DNA from: Porticoccus sp. W117
Lineage (GTDB): Bacteria > Pseudomonadota > Gammaproteobacteria > Pseudomonadales > Porticoccaceae
Direction of reading: 5' to 3'
Assembly: GCF_030341905.1 (NCBI RefSeq)
Contig: NZ_JATAAF010000002.1
Span: forward strand, 62,001-126,000
DNA length: 64,000 nucleotides
Part shown: positions 10,530 through 21,102 of the stretch, piece by piece
Layout of the letters: each line of letters begins with the position of its first letter
Numbering within the stretch: the stretch's first letter is position 1
Notes under the pieces: generated by a model
Told to the model about the DNA's origin: nothing
Databases searched by the model: none
Seen by the model: the letters and a program-made list of their open reading frames with translations, nothing else
Made by a program: the position numbers and the translations under genes

Positions 10530-11522
10530 TCATCCAGCCTGTCGGCTATCATCTTTCTTCAATAATCCCATCAGCCCCACCAGTGCTGCAAAGGTCACTG
10601 CCCCCACTGGGAAAACGATCCATGTGATGTCCCAGTTCATCGTCCACAAACTCCACCCCAGATAAATAGCAATCAAAAGTGGCCAATAGAATGCGGCCAG
10701 TTTTTCAGCGTTTTTGGTATGTTCGCTTTTCCCAGCGTCACGATCCCCTTCGCTCAATAGCAAGTCGTAGGCTTCCAGCTGTGCTGAGGCCGGTATAACC
10801 ATAAACAGTCCCGCGGTGATCATCAGGAACATCACAACCAGCATCAGCAAAGTTTTATCCGGGCTGCCGGACAAGATGGCGACCAACATAAAGGGAACAA
10901 TACTGCCAATAAACAGGGCGATACCGAAAGATAACTTCCTGTTGTAAGCCGGCTGAAAGTATTGCCGCTTTTCTGTCAATACGCTATGAACACCGTAAGA
11001 CAGTTCAAACCGGTTGTTCTCAATCGAGGCTATATCGACCTGATGCTGATTGAGGCGCACAAAAAAGCTGATGGCGATGGATACCATAATCAGAAGCGCC
11101 ACAATACCAAACGCTGCGACCATGCCTGACGACAGGTTGAATTGCCCTGCAGCCTGCATGGCGAATAGAAAAATCAGCGGAGTGGGTGAGCATACGCACA
11201 GAGCGACGCCTTTGACGATTAAACCAGCCATGGCCAGTTTGGTGCTTACATACTCCAAGCTCTGTTCAAGGCCAATTTGGCGAGTATTTGTGCCTTTATC
11301 GCCTTCGGTGAATTCGGCAGCCTCCAGCTCGTCCTTTAAAAGGAAATCCGTAGAAACCCCGAAAATCTCGGCCATGTTAAGGATTTTGTTTAAGTCGGGA
11401 ATGCTCTGTGTGCTTTCCCATTTCGATACCGATTGCCGGGATACCCCCATTTTTTCAGCCAGTTCTTCCTGTGACCAGCCCAGCTGCTTTCTTAACTTGA
11501 TAATCTTGTCTGCTAATATCAT
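10530..11522 (-). CDS. XRE-family regulator with multi-pass membrane C-terminus
   Basis: A 330-residue protein whose first 65 residues form a Cro/CI-type helix-turn-helix (LGWSQEELAEKMGVSRQSVS, KWE). The remainder is a membrane domain with about six hydrophobic segments (roughly 105-125, 135-160, 200-225, 225-245, 280-298 and 302-322). XRE regulators fused to membrane segments are known mostly from Firmicutes; here it may be a transferred gene. No adjacent target operon is visible: guaA is convergent and the TonB receptor behind it has its own terminator. It is a likely autoregulator; the ligand is unknown. Confidence 0.8.
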   Translation of the reverse strand: MILADKIIKLRKQLGWSQEELAEKMGVSRQSVSKWESTQSIPDLNKILNMAEIFGVSTDFLLKDELEAAEFTEGDKGTNTRQIGLEQSLEYVSTKLAMAGLIVKGVALCVCSPTPLIFLFAMQAAGQFNLSSGMVAAFGIVALLIMVSIAISFFVRLNQHQVDIASIENNRFELSYGVHSVLTEKRQYFQPAYNRKLSFGIALFIGSIVPFMLVAILSGSPDKTLLMLVVMFLMITAGLFMVIPASAQLEAYDLLLSEGDRDAGKSEHTKNAEKLAAFYWPLLIAIYLGWSLWTMNWDITWIVFPVGAVTFAALVGLMGLLKKDDSRQAG

Positions 11523-11747
11523 TGCGATTTCTCCGTGTGTAGTAATGGCAGCAAGATTAGGAATTCATCCGGTTGCATACTAGCAATCTGGTTTGGAAGT
11601 TTGTCAACTGCTGGTTGCAATCTGGCAATAATCGGTGAATTTCGGAGAAATTAACAGAATATTATTAAATTGTTATAAATACAGTTAGCTGCGAGATTCT
11701 CAGGATACCTCCTCTCCAATAGACCAGTACCGAAGATATTGAGTCGC

Positions 11748-11783
11748 AAAAAAAGGGGCGCATCTGGCGATGCGCCCCTTTTT
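11748..11783. terminator. Hairpin terminator after the TonB-receptor gene
   Basis: The stem AAAAAGGGGCGCAT/ATGCGCCCCTTTTT with loop CTGGCG is flanked by A- and T-runs, so it could work in both directions. It lies just downstream of the minus-strand receptor gene. Confidence 0.8.
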
Positions 11784-11795
11784 GCTCAGTTGTTA

Positions 11796-14402
11796 TTAAA
11801 AACTGGCAGAAGCTCGCAGGTACCAGAAGGAACCATTAAAGCCAAAGGGAGAGGTTAGCGATTGGCGTACGCCCAAGAACTGCAATACGCCGTTTTGCTC
11901 TGGGTCTGGCATTGTGTCGAGAATATTGTCACCGCCAATTGTTACGGTGTATTCGGTGTCTTCGCCAAAGTTCCAAGTAGCCTCTATATCAATCAGAGTT
12001 TCACCAGAATAGCCCGCGCCATCACTGCCGTCTCCAGGGCCGAACAAGCCCCCGGTGCTGTCCCATCTGCCGTAGCGATTAAAACGCAGCAGGCCGCTGA
12101 ATGATTCACCATCGGCGTAGTTCAGGGTTAACACCGTGTTGTTATTCGGCACCTGATTTTCCAGGTCGAATACTCGTGAACCGTCGATGGTATTGGCATC
12201 CACCTGAACAATGTCCTGCTGGTTCCAGCTGTGGCGTAGGTCAACAATTACCTCTCCACCACTCAGTTCGTAGGAACTGGTAATAGCCAGGTCGGCGCCG
12301 GTGGTTTCGGAGTCGAATGCGTTGGAGAAAAAGTTAGCATTACTACCCAGTAGCAGCGCCGCATTTGGTACACCAGCATTGGTCAGGGCAGTGACATCCG
12401 CGGCGGTTACCATATTGTTCTGTAAGCCTAGACGGTCATCAATATCGATTTTGTAATAGTCCAGGGTGACAGTGGTGTTTTCGCCAGAATCGTAGACCAA
12501 GCCAATAGTAAAGCTCTCGGACTCTTCAGGTGTCAGTGGTACAGCGCCTAATACCTGGGCAACGGTACTGTTTACCGGGAACGTACCATTCGGGATCAGA
12601 TTGCCATTGGCGTCTGCAGCAGTGGTAACGTTCAGCGTATTTACTTGCCCAGGGGTTGGTGCCCGGAAGCCGGTATTGGCTGTGGCACGAAGGGCGAGCT
12701 TTTCAGTGACTTCCAAGCGGCCAGACACTTTCCAGTCCGTGGTGGAACCGAATTCGTCAAAATCCTCGTAGCGCACTGCCAACCCTGCAGAAAAACGTTC
12801 AGTCAAGTCGGCTTCAAAATCCACGTAGGCGGCGAAACTGTCACTGCTAAAGCTACCGGCGGAATCGTCAGGGAAACCTTGGAATCCATCAGAGCCAACA
12901 CCAAAAATAGCAGCGGTTGGCCCAGCTTGCCGCGACTCCAGATCACCCAGGCCAATTTCGTAGGTTTCATTGCGAATCTCAGCGCCGTAACCGATGCTGA
13001 GAGGAGATGCCAGTCCAGCTTCTACTTCCTGAACAAAGTCTGCGTTCAGGCTGTACTCTTCTTGAGTCAGTGTGCCGGGATTGAAACTTGTTGGAGATAA
13101 TCCGCCCAGGCTAGGGTTAATGGTGTCTGAAATGACATAGCTTACTTCGTTCTCGGCAAAACGCCCGCGAATATCCCAGCTCAAACCGCCATCGGTCTCG
13201 CCGCGGCCACCAAAGACAATGGCGTAGTCGTCCAGGTCAGCACCAAAGCTGGGGTTGTAACCGCCAGGGAACTGAGAAAAGATTGGGTTTCTCAGCACGA
13301 ACCCGGTAGCGCTGGTAGCGCCTGGCACATCCCCTACAGGTACCAGGAAATCGGCAACATTGAAGCCTGCGGCTGTAATGCTATCGAGCAGGGATTGCGG
13401 TGCCTCATCAGGGAGGAAATCGCCGTCGTTGTCGATTTGCAGTGTGGTTCTTGCATTAAATTGCTCCGATGGATCCAAAACCGGACCGCGGTAGAAGAAA
13501 CCGGATACAGTTTCGTTCTTCATAAAGCTCAGGTTTCCGTAGAGCTCAGTGTCTTCACTGAGATCAACACCGGCATTGAGGAATAACTTCAAGGCATCTA
13601 CATCCGGGTCGCCCCAGCGCTGCCCTAAACCGTTAAATGGGGTATTTTCGGCACCGACAACACCAGCTACTTGCTCGGCATCTGGCCTTGCTTCGCCACG
13701 TGATGTGGTATTGGAAGAAGAGTACTCAAGAGTGGCATTGAGGAAACCGTTTTCACCCAAGGCGAATCCGCCGTTCACGCTTGTAGACAGGCGCCCGCCA
13801 TCACCTCGGGTATAGCTGCCGTATTGGCTGGAAACGGTGAAGCCTTCATCAGCATCATTGAGAATGACGTTGACTACGCCGGCGATGGCATCTGAGCCGT
13901 ATTGTGCCGATGCACCATCGCGCAGAATCTCTACACGCTTAATGGCAGCGGAGGGCAGGGCAGAAAAGTCCACGGCCTGGGCGCCCTGGTTGATGGTGCC
14001 CACTGGCGCCAACTGCAAGTTCACCAGTGCAGAACGGTGGCGTCGGGTGCCATTTACCAGCACCAGCGTCTGGTCGGGAGACAGGTTACGCAGAGTCACC
14101 GGGCGAATGAAGGAAGTGCCGTCGGCAATCGGGAAGCGTTGAGTATTCAGTGAAGGGGTAACTTTGCTGAGAGAATCGGTAACGTCGAACGACGCCTGTT
14201 GAGCAATGTCTTTGCCGCCAACCACGTCAACCGGGGACAGCGTTTCGGTGGGCAATGTGCCAGCACGGCGTGTACCGGTGCTAATGATTTCTTCTTCAAT
14301 GACTCTCTCTTCCTCAGCATAGGTTGGCAATGCTGAAAGTGCGCTTGCCGCCGCAATAACTGCGGCAGATATAGGACGTAAATGGAGTGTGTGCTTCTTC
14401 AT
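11796..14402 (-). CDS. TonB-dependent outer-membrane receptor
   Basis: An 868-residue receptor with an N-terminal signal peptide (cleavage near TYA-EEE), a TonB-box-like stretch and a plug domain (about 45-170; VTLRNLSPDQTLVLVNGTRR and VEILRDGASAQYGSDAIAGV are typical plug motifs), then a long beta-barrel ending in Phe (LRASASF). Such proteins import siderophores, vitamin B12 or oligosaccharides with TonB-ExbBD energy. The substrate cannot be read from the sequence. It stands alone, with a terminator behind it and about 285 bases of upstream space. Confidence 0.9.
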   Translation of the reverse strand: MKKHTLHLRPISAAVIAAASALSALPTYAEEERVIEEEIISTGTRRAGTLPTETLSPVDVVGGKDIAQQASFDVTDSLSKVTPSLNTQRFPIADGTSFIRPVTLRNLSPDQTLVLVNGTRRHRSALVNLQLAPVGTINQGAQAVDFSALPSAAIKRVEILRDGASAQYGSDAIAGVVNVILNDADEGFTVSSQYGSYTRGDGGRLSTSVNGGFALGENGFLNATLEYSSSNTTSRGEARPDAEQVAGVVGAENTPFNGLGQRWGDPDVDALKLFLNAGVDLSEDTELYGNLSFMKNETVSGFFYRGPVLDPSEQFNARTTLQIDNDGDFLPDEAPQSLLDSITAAGFNVADFLVPVGDVPGATSATGFVLRNPIFSQFPGGYNPSFGADLDDYAIVFGGRGETDGGLSWDIRGRFAENEVSYVISDTINPSLGGLSPTSFNPGTLTQEEYSLNADFVQEVEAGLASPLSIGYGAEIRNETYEIGLGDLESRQAGPTAAIFGVGSDGFQGFPDDSAGSFSSDSFAAYVDFEADLTERFSAGLAVRYEDFDEFGSTTDWKVSGRLEVTEKLALRATANTGFRAPTPGQVNTLNVTTAADANGNLIPNGTFPVNSTVAQVLGAVPLTPEESESFTIGLVYDSGENTTVTLDYYKIDIDDRLGLQNNMVTAADVTALTNAGVPNAALLLGSNANFFSNAFDSETTGADLAITSSYELSGGEVIVDLRHSWNQQDIVQVDANTIDGSRVFDLENQVPNNNTVLTLNYADGESFSGLLRFNRYGRWDSTGGLFGPGDGSDGAGYSGETLIDIEATWNFGEDTEYTVTIGGDNILDTMPDPEQNGVLQFLGVRQSLTSPFGFNGSFWYLRASASF

Positions 14403-14688
14403 TGGATACCCTCTGCTTTATATACAATCGCGGCTAAGTGCTGCGACATTTTTTATGGACTGAGTTTGATGGACTGAGCCTGTTACCTCTCAGGAGTCAA
14501 AAACTCTACCTAAATATAGACCTGTTGGCGATACCCTGCGGGGAGAAAAGAAAAATTACCTAAGTAATTTACTTTACGTGTAATCTAAATGGTTGCCTGC
14601 TGTGGAACTTAGGCTGTTAGGCTAAAATGCCGTGCCAAGGTGCAATTTTATTTCTGATAACCCCAGATTGAAGTGAAGCATTGTTTAC

Positions 14689-15150
14689 ATGAGTGATAAA
14701 CAGCACAGTGACTACATGTCTCGCGCACTTGCTTTGGCGGCCCGTGCCGAGGAGCAGGGCGAGGTACCTGTAGGGGCAGTATTGGTGCGCGATGGTGAGG
14801 TGATTGGCGAAGGGTGGAACCGTCCCATCTCAGGGTGCGATCCCAGTGCCCATGCAGAAATTGTTGCCATGCGAGATGCCTCGGCAAAACTGCAAAATTA
14901 CCGCCTTTCCGGTGCCACCATGTACGTGACTATCGAGCCCTGCACCATGTGCATCGGCGCCATGATCCACGCCCGCGTGGCACACATAGTGTTTGGTGCC
15001 AGAGAACCACGGGCCGGCGCGGTGTGCAGCCATTTACAACTGCTCGACAACGACCACTACAATCACAAAATCAGTTGGCAGGGTGAGGTGTTGGAAAACG
15101 AGTGTTCGGGGATTATTTCGCGGTTTTTTAGGGGTAAGAGGAAGAAATAG
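14689..15150 (+). CDS. tadA: tRNA-specific adenosine deaminase
   Basis: Deaminates A34 to inosine in tRNA-Arg (ACG). The 153-residue protein carries the zinc-dependent deaminase motifs HAE (in CDPSAHAEIVAM) and PCTMCIGAMIHARV, with the glutamate as proton shuttle and His plus two Cys as zinc ligands. The neighbouring purL and mltF are consistent with a Pseudomonas-like tadA-mltF-purL order. The stop codon TAG touches an inverted repeat (15150-15181). Confidence 0.95.
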   Translation: MSDKQHSDYMSRALALAARAEEQGEVPVGAVLVRDGEVIGEGWNRPISGCDPSAHAEIVAMRDASAKLQNYRLSGATMYVTIEPCTMCIGAMIHARVAHIVFGAREPRAGAVCSHLQLLDNDHYNHKISWQGEVLENECSGIISRFFRGKRKK

Positions 15151-15181
15151 CTGCGGGCGACGAGCTGCGAGCTACGGGCTG
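15150..15181. repeat. Left arm of inverted repeat flanking the S23-like gene
   Basis: The segment contains GCGGGCGACGAGCTG, which recurs in inverted orientation at 15563-15596. Both segments also contain TACGGGCT. Confidence 0.7.
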
Positions 15182-15522
15182 ATCGAGGTTAACTTGGTGA
15201 TCAAACTGCCTATTCGAGCACCCAGGTCTTCGGATGTTTTCAGCCATCGCTGCCCGATCTCAATGGGAATGTAGCCGATTTTTATACCAATGTAGGTTTG
15301 GGTTTTGAACTCGCCCAGTGAGCCTTTGGCGATACGTAAATAGCGTGCTTTTTCTTTTTCCGAATCCCGTTCAAAGCCTTCGGCAATGTTGCTGGGTACA
15401 GAAAGTGCAGACCGAGTTATCTGATCTTTAAACCCAAAATCCTTCAATTCCCTAAAAGTAGCAAAAACTTCCACAGATAATCTGCAACCAAGTTTCCATA
15501 CCTCTAAATTCTCAAAACGCAT
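15172..15522 (-). CDS. Four-helix-bundle protein (23S rRNA intervening-sequence / S23 family)
   Basis: A 116-residue helical protein with the family hallmarks ENLEVWK near the start, RSALSVPSNIAEG in the middle and a C-terminal helix. Members occur inside 23S rRNA intervening sequences and as stand-alone genes, and resemble the accessory protein Avd of diversity-generating retroelements; their biochemical role is not settled. I chose the ATG (MRFENLEVWK) rather than the GTG one codon upstream. The gene is bracketed by an inverted repeat (15150-15181 and 15563-15596) and interrupts the tadA-mltF spacing, which suggests that it entered as a small mobile unit. Confidence 0.85.
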   Translation of the reverse strand: MRFENLEVWKLGCRLSVEVFATFRELKDFGFKDQITRSALSVPSNIAEGFERDSEKEKARYLRIAKGSLGEFKTQTYIGIKIGYIPIEIGQRWLKTSEDLGARIGSLITKLTSISP

Positions 15523-15562
15523 CACACTTCCCTATGTCTCTGTAGTTAAATTCACTGCCACA

Positions 15563-15596
15563 CAGCTCGTCGCCCGCTGCTCGAAGCCCGTAGCAG
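15563..15596. repeat. Right arm of inverted repeat flanking the S23-like gene
   Basis: CAGCTCGTCGCCCGC is the exact reverse complement of the 15-base core in 15150-15181. Confidence 0.7.
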
Positions 15597-15599
15597 GTA

Positions 15600-17063
15600 T
15601 CACATATCCGCCGCCAATTTCTCCGCAAATTCCTGCTCTTCCTTCTCCATTTCCTTACGCTCTTTTTCCAGGTGGTGCCATTGCAGTATGTCGCGGTAGT
15701 GGCGGATGTTTTGTACGTAGGACACCGGCTCGCGGCCGCGGGCGAAGCCGCGCTTTACGGTGCTGTAGTATTTTTTCTGCTCCAGTAGTGGCAGGTGCTC
15801 GCGCACGTCTTCCCACAGGTCGGGGTTTTTGCCAGCACGCTCGGTTAATACCCTGGCGTCTTCCAGATGGCCAAAGCCGACGTTGTAAGACGCCAGTGCC
15901 ATCCAGGTGCGGTCTGGCTCGGTAATGCGTTCCGGCAAACGCTTTTTGGTTTTCAGGTAGTACTGGGTGCCTGCCATCAAGCTCTGGCGGGCGTTCAGGC
16001 GGTTTTTAACGCCCATTTCCCGTGCAGTGGGCCAGGTGAGCATCATCAGTCCACGCACCCCGGTGGGGGACTTGGCTTTGGCGTTCCAATGGGATTCCTG
16101 ATAGGCGATGGCTGCCAGTAGCTGCCAGTCGGTGTTGAATTCGCTGGCAGCTTCTCTGAACAATTCTTCAAACTTTGGCAAGCGGTCGTTAACCCGGCGC
16201 ATAAACAGCTGTGAGCCGGCAATATTGAATCTTTCGTTGTGACCAAAAAACTGCTCTCGGAGCTTTTCCAGTTTGCCGTTTGCCTCGATGGTGCGTAGAT
16301 AGTCGTTGGCTGCGTCCAGCAGACTGGTGTCATTGCGGAATGGAAAAGCCCAAGCAGTGGTTTGCTGCTCAGATACCTGAAAGGCAATGCGAGCGTTGGG
16401 GTACAGAGATTGGTTGACCTCGTGGGCCATGGAATCCACCACCGCGTACTCTGCCTCGCCACTGTGTATCTGCTCCATCAACCCTAACGTATCCGCCAGC
16501 TGTACCTGTTGCCAATTGACCTGTGGCAAGTTGCTGGCTTCTGCCTGCAGTTGTTCACTACCAGCGCTATTGGCGATGGAAAGCAGTGTGCTGCCGGGTT
16601 TTAGTTCGGCAAAACTTTTGGGGCGTTTGGTGCCAAGTTTGTAGAGCAATTCCTGGGATGTGTTGCCATAGGAATCGCTGAACAGCATGTATTTGCGGCG
16701 TTCCAGAGTGGTGGACAGACCGGCGGCGGCAAAATCACCATTGGGGCCGCCGAGGGAAACCGCCAGCCCATTGAGGTTGTTTACCTGGCTGACTCTCAGC
16801 TTTACATCCAGATAATCCGCAAAACCTTTGGCCAGCAGGTACTCAAAGCCGGTGTCGCCCTTGGCGTTCTGGTAATAGGTGATCGGGCCGGGAATGGTAA
16901 TGACTTTAAGGTAGCCACGGGCTTGCACCCGTTGCAGGTCGCTGATGGTGGTACTGCTGTGCAACAGGGCCGCAGTGCAGGCCAGCGGAATCATCAGGCT
17001 GCCAAGGCGCATCACCCGTAACAGGGCAGTACCGATAATCCTTCTCGCCAGGGAGCCTTTCAT
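15600..17063 (-). CDS. mltF: Membrane-bound lytic murein transglycosylase F
   Basis: Cleaves peptidoglycan glycan strands with formation of 1,6-anhydro-muramyl ends. The 487-residue protein has an N-terminal membrane or signal segment (about 16-36), a periplasmic solute-binding-protein type 3 domain (about 45-270) and a C-terminal SLT lysozyme-like domain (about 300-430), in which the catalytic glutamate is in AYQESHW, followed by SPTGVRGLMMLT and ALASYNVG. The charged C-terminal tail is glutamate/lysine-rich. It is divergent from purL, a conserved arrangement. Confidence 0.95.
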   Translation of the reverse strand: MKGSLARRIIGTALLRVMRLGSLMIPLACTAALLHSSTTISDLQRVQARGYLKVITIPGPITYYQNAKGDTGFEYLLAKGFADYLDVKLRVSQVNNLNGLAVSLGGPNGDFAAAGLSTTLERRKYMLFSDSYGNTSQELLYKLGTKRPKSFAELKPGSTLLSIANSAGSEQLQAEASNLPQVNWQQVQLADTLGLMEQIHSGEAEYAVVDSMAHEVNQSLYPNARIAFQVSEQQTTAWAFPFRNDTSLLDAANDYLRTIEANGKLEKLREQFFGHNERFNIAGSQLFMRRVNDRLPKFEELFREAASEFNTDWQLLAAIAYQESHWNAKAKSPTGVRGLMMLTWPTAREMGVKNRLNARQSLMAGTQYYLKTKKRLPERITEPDRTWMALASYNVGFGHLEDARVLTERAGKNPDLWEDVREHLPLLEQKKYYSTVKRGFARGREPVSYVQNIRHYRDILQWHHLEKERKEMEKEEQEFAEKLAADM

Positions 17064-17203
17064 TCGCTAATTCCAAACGACTGGGTCTTGAAAGAGTAGG
17101 CTAAAAAACTCCCTTTGACCAGCTGCCAGAACTGCCCAAAATCACCGGATTCCGGTACAATTGCCCGCCTTTCCTACCCACTCAACACAAAGAGCCCCAA
17201 CGA

Positions 17204-20200
17204 ATGCTGATCCTCCGTGGCGCCGCGGCACTGTCCGACTTTCGCAGGCAAAAACTGCTTTCCACACTCACCGAAAAATTCCCGGAAGTGGTGTCGGTGT
17301 ACGCCGATTTTATCCACTTGGCGGAGCTGAAAGAAGGGCCGGATAGCCAATTGACCGACGGCGAGCTGGATACCCTGGACGCGCTACTCACCTACGGCCC
17401 CAAAGCCAGTTCGGAAGAGCCAGAGGGTGAACTGTTCCTGGTGGTGCCGCGCCCCGGCACTATCTCGCCCTGGTCGTCAAAGGCCACGGATATTGCTCAC
17501 AACGCCGGGCTGAATAAAATCCTGCGCCTGGAGCGAGGCATTGCCTACTACGTACAAATAGACAGTGACGATATCGACCGCGAGGCCATCGCCGGGTTGC
17601 TACACGACCGTATGGTGGAGTCGGTATACAACAGCCTGGAAGCGGGTGAGCAACTGTTCCGCCACGAGCAGCCCAAGCCAATGGAATCGGTGGATGTATT
17701 GGGTGGTGGTCGCGCTGCATTGGAACAAGCCAATGTCCAGCTCGGTCTGGCGCTGGCGGAAGATGAAATCGACTATCTGGTCAACAGCTTTGAAGGTTTG
17801 CAGCGCAACCCCACAGATGTAGAGCTGATGATGTTCGCCCAGGCAAACTCCGAACACTGCCGTCACAAAATCTTCAATGCCAGCTGGACACTGGACGGGG
17901 AGGAGATGCCCCGCAGCCTGTTCAAAATGATCAAAAACACCTATGAACAGGGTGGCGAAGACGTACTGTCGGCCTATGCCGACAATGCCTCGGTGATTAC
18001 TGGTACCAAAGCAGGGCGTTTCTATCCAGACCCGCAAACCTGCCAGTACGGCTTTAGCCACGAAGATATTCACATCCTGATGAAGGTGGAAACCCACAAC
18101 CACCCAACCGCTATTGCCCCGTACCCCGGCGCGGGCACCGGTTCCGGTGGCGAGATTCGCGATGAAGGCGCGGTAGGCCGCGGCTCCAAACCCAAGGTGG
18201 GTCTGACCGGCTTTACCGTGTCCAACTTGCAGATTCCCGGTCACCAGCAGCCGTGGGAAAACGACTATGGCAAGCCGGAGCGCATCGTTACCGCTCTGGA
18301 TATTATGATCGAAGGCCCCATCGGTGGTGCTGCCTTCAACAACGAATTTGGTCGCCCCAATATCTGCGGTTACTTCCGCACCTTTGAAGAGAACTTTAGC
18401 AGTGAGCGTCGCGGCTACCACAAACCCATTATGTTGGCCGGTGGCTACGGTAATATTCGCGCCGAGCATGTAGACCAGCACGAATTCGACGCCGGCCACA
18501 AACTCATAGTGTTGGGTGGCCCGGCCATGCTGATCGGCCTGGGTGGTGGTGCTGCGTCTTCCATGACCAGCGGTGCTTCCTGCGAAGACCTGGATTTTGC
18601 CTCGGTACAGCGCCAAAACCCGGAAATGGAACGCCGCTGCCAGGAAGTGATCGACCGCTGCTGGCAACTGGGCGACGCCAACCCCATTGCCTTTATTCAC
18701 GATGTGGGTGCCGGTGGTTTGAGTAACGCCTTCCCTGAACTGGCCAAAGACGGCGGCTGCGGCGCCAATTTTGAACTGCGCAATGTGCCCAACGACGAAC
18801 CGGGCATGTCGCCCCGTGAAATCTGGTGCAATGAATCCCAGGAACGCTATGTGATGGCGGTGGCGCCCCAACACCTGGCGCAATTTGAAGCTATCTGTGA
18901 ACGGGAACGCTGCCCTTACGCAGTGGTGGGCGAAGCCACCGACGAACAACACTTGCGCCTTGGGGACACTCACTTCGAAAACAATCCCGTCGATCTGCCC
19001 ATGGATGTGCTGTTTGGCAAACCGCCAAAAATGCACCGCACTGCAGAAAAACGCAACTACGATCTGGTACCGTTCGATACCAATGGTATCGATATTCACG
19101 ATGCGGTAGAGCGGGTGCTGCGCCTGCCCACTGTGGCCAGCAAAAATTTCCTGATTACTATTGGCGATCGCTCGGTAACCGGTATGGTGCACCGCGACCA
19201 GATGGTTGGCCCCTGGCAGGTGCCGGTGGCGGACTGTGCAGTGACCACCGCGAGCTACGATTCGACAGCTGGCGAAGCCATGTCCATGGGCGAACGCACC
19301 CCGGCAGCACTATTGAGTGGCCCAGCGTCCGGCCGTATGGCCATTGGCGAGGCGATTACCAATATTGCCGCCACCCGAATTGAAAAAATCTCCGACATCA
19401 AACTCTCCGCCAACTGGATGTGTGCCGCAGGCCACCCCGGCGAAGACGAAAAACTCTACCGCACCGTGGAAGCGGTGGGCATGGAATTGTGCCCGCAGCT
19501 GGGCATTACCATTCCGGTGGGCAAAGATTCCATGTCTATGCGTACCGCCTGGAATGACGGTGAAGACAAAGCTGTGACTGCGCCACTATCACTGGTAATC
19601 ACCGCGTTTGCGCCGGTACCGGATGTATGCAAAACCGTTACCCCGCAATTGAAAACAGAGGGCGATACAGAGCTGCTGTTGATCGACCTGGGCAACGGCA
19701 AAAACCGACTGGGTGCCTCCTGCCTGGCACAGGTGTATAACCAGATCGGCATCGATACACCAGACGTGGATAACGCCGAACAACTGAAAGCCTTTTTCGA
19801 GCAAATTCAAAACCTGCTGGAATCGGAAAAAATCCTCGCCTACCACGACCGTGGCGACGGCGGCCTGTTTACCACCATCGCTGAAATGGCCTTTGCCGGC
19901 CACTGCGGCGTGGACCTGAATATTGCCGGCTTGGGCGCGGATAAACTGGCGGCCTTGTTCAGTGAAGAACTGGGAGCGGTGATTCAAGTGAATACCGCTG
20001 ATAGTGCTGCAATTCAACAGCAGTTTGCTGATGCCGGTGTTGCCGTACACAGCGTCGGCACGGTAAATGACCTGGACCAGCTGCGGGTATTTGAAGGCGA
20101 CCTGATGCACTACAGCCACCAGCGGGTACACCTGCAGCTGGCGTGGAGCGAAACCAGCTACCGGGTGCAGGCGCTGCGCGATAACGCCGATTGCGCCCAG

Positions 20201-21085
20201 TCTGAATTTGACGCCATTGCCACAGATGACCCCGGCTTGTCGGTGAATCTGAGCTACGACGCCCAGGACGACATTGTCGCCGAACTGATTGCCAACACAC
20301 CAGAAAACCAACGCCCTAAAGTGGCTGTGCTGCGCGAGCAGGGCGTTAACGGCCATGTGGAAATGGCCGCTGCGTTTAGCAAAGCAGGCTTTGCCGCTGT
20401 CGATGTGCATATGAGCGACGTGCTGGCGGGTCGTGTTGACCTGAACGACTTTAAAGGCCTGGTGGCCTGCGGCGGCTTCTCCTACGGTGACGTACTGGGT
20501 GCCGGTGAAGGCTGGGCCAAATCCATCCTGTTTAATACCGATGCTCGCGAAGCCTTCCGCCAATTCTTTCAACGTGAAGATACTTTCAGTTTGGGCATCT
20601 GCAACGGCTGCCAAATGATGAGTAACCTCAAAGAACTGATCCCCGGCAGCGATCATTGGCCGCACTTTGTACGCAATCAATCAGAGCAATTTGAAGCGCG
20701 CTTCTCGCTAGTGAAAGTGCCCGAATCGCCTTCGGTGCTGTTCAAAGGGATGGCTGGTTCTCATATGCCAGTAGCAGTTGCTCATGGAGAAGGGCGCGCG
20801 GAATTTGCCAATACCGAAGCGCGCAATCATTGCGACAACAGTGGTTTGGTGTCCCTGCGTTATATCGACAACCAGCTGAACATTACTGAACGCTACCCGG
20901 CAAACCCCAATGGCTCACCAGCAGGTATTACCGGCGTGTGCAGCACCGATGGGCGAGTCACCATTATGATGCCCCACCCGGAGCGTATTTTTCGCACAGT
21001 GACCAACTCCTGGGCGCCGGATGATATGGGGGAAGACTCCCCATGGATGCGCATGTTCAGGAATGCGCGGGCGTTTGTTGGGTAA
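17204..21085 (+). CDS. purL: Phosphoribosylformylglycinamidine synthase (large, fused type)
   Basis: Catalyses the fourth step of purine synthesis (FGAR to FGAM, using ATP and glutamine). At 1293 residues it is the long gammaproteobacterial form: an N-terminal PurS-like domain, a linker, two AIR-synthase-like halves (signatures [31 protein letters not shown] and [16 protein letters not shown]), and a C-terminal class I glutaminase with the nucleophile in GICNGCQMM and the HGEGRAEF motif. It starts at ATG 140 bases from the divergent mltF. Downstream are only mobile repeats and the integron integrase. Confidence 0.97.
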   Translation: MLILRGAAALSDFRRQKLLSTLTEKFPEVVSVYADFIHLAELKEGPDSQLTDGELDTLDALLTYGPKASSEEPEGELFLVVPRPGTISPWSSKATDIAHNAGLNKILRLERGIAYYVQIDSDDIDREAIAGLLHDRMVESVYNSLEAGEQLFRHEQPKPMESVDVLGGGRAALEQANVQLGLALAEDEIDYLVNSFEGLQRNPTDVELMMFAQANSEHCRHKIFNASWTLDGEEMPRSLFKMIKNTYEQGGEDVLSAYADNASVITGTKAGRFYPDPQTCQYGFSHEDIHILMKVETHNHPTAIAPYPGAGTGSGGEIRDEGAVGRGSKPKVGLTGFTVSNLQIPGHQQPWENDYGKPERIVTALDIMIEGPIGGAAFNNEFGRPNICGYFRTFEENFSSERRGYHKPIMLAGGYGNIRAEHVDQHEFDAGHKLIVLGGPAMLIGLGGGAASSMTSGASCEDLDFASVQRQNPEMERRCQEVIDRCWQLGDANPIAFIHDVGAGGLSNAFPELAKDGGCGANFELRNVPNDEPGMSPREIWCNESQERYVMAVAPQHLAQFEAICERERCPYAVVGEATDEQHLRLGDTHFENNPVDLPMDVLFGKPPKMHRTAEKRNYDLVPFDTNGIDIHDAVERVLRLPTVASKNFLITIGDRSVTGMVHRDQMVGPWQVPVADCAVTTASYDSTAGEAMSMGERTPAALLSGPASGRMAIGEAITNIAATRIEKISDIKLSANWMCAAGHPGEDEKLYRTVEAVGMELCPQLGITIPVGKDSMSMRTAWNDGEDKAVTAPLSLVITAFAPVPDVCKTVTPQLKTEGDTELLLIDLGNGKNRLGASCLAQVYNQIGIDTPDVDNAEQLKAFFEQIQNLLESEKILAYHDRGDGGLFTTIAEMAFAGHCGVDLNIAGLGADKLAALFSEELGAVIQVNTADSAAIQQQFADAGVAVHSVGTVNDLDQLRVFEGDLMHYSHQRVHLQLAWSETSYRVQALRDNADCAQSEFDAIATDDPGLSVNLSYDAQDDIVAELIANTPENQRPKVAVLREQGVNGHVEMAAAFSKAGFAAVDVHMSDVLAGRVDLNDFKGLVACGGFSYGDVLGAGEGWAKSILFNTDAREAFRQFFQREDTFSLGICNGCQMMSNLKELIPGSDHWPHFVRNQSEQFEARFSLVKVPESPSVLFKGMAGSHMPVAVAHGEGRAEFANTEARNHCDNSGLVSLRYIDNQLNITERYPANPNGSPAGITGVCSTDGRVTIMMPHPERIFRTVTNSWAPDDMGEDSPWMRMFRNARAFVG

Positions 21086-21102
21086 TTTTTCATCGTCATG
21101 CC

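Noticed and set aside
17600-20680. Long antisense frames over purL
   Set aside because: GC-biased shadow frames opposite a canonical, full-length PurL.
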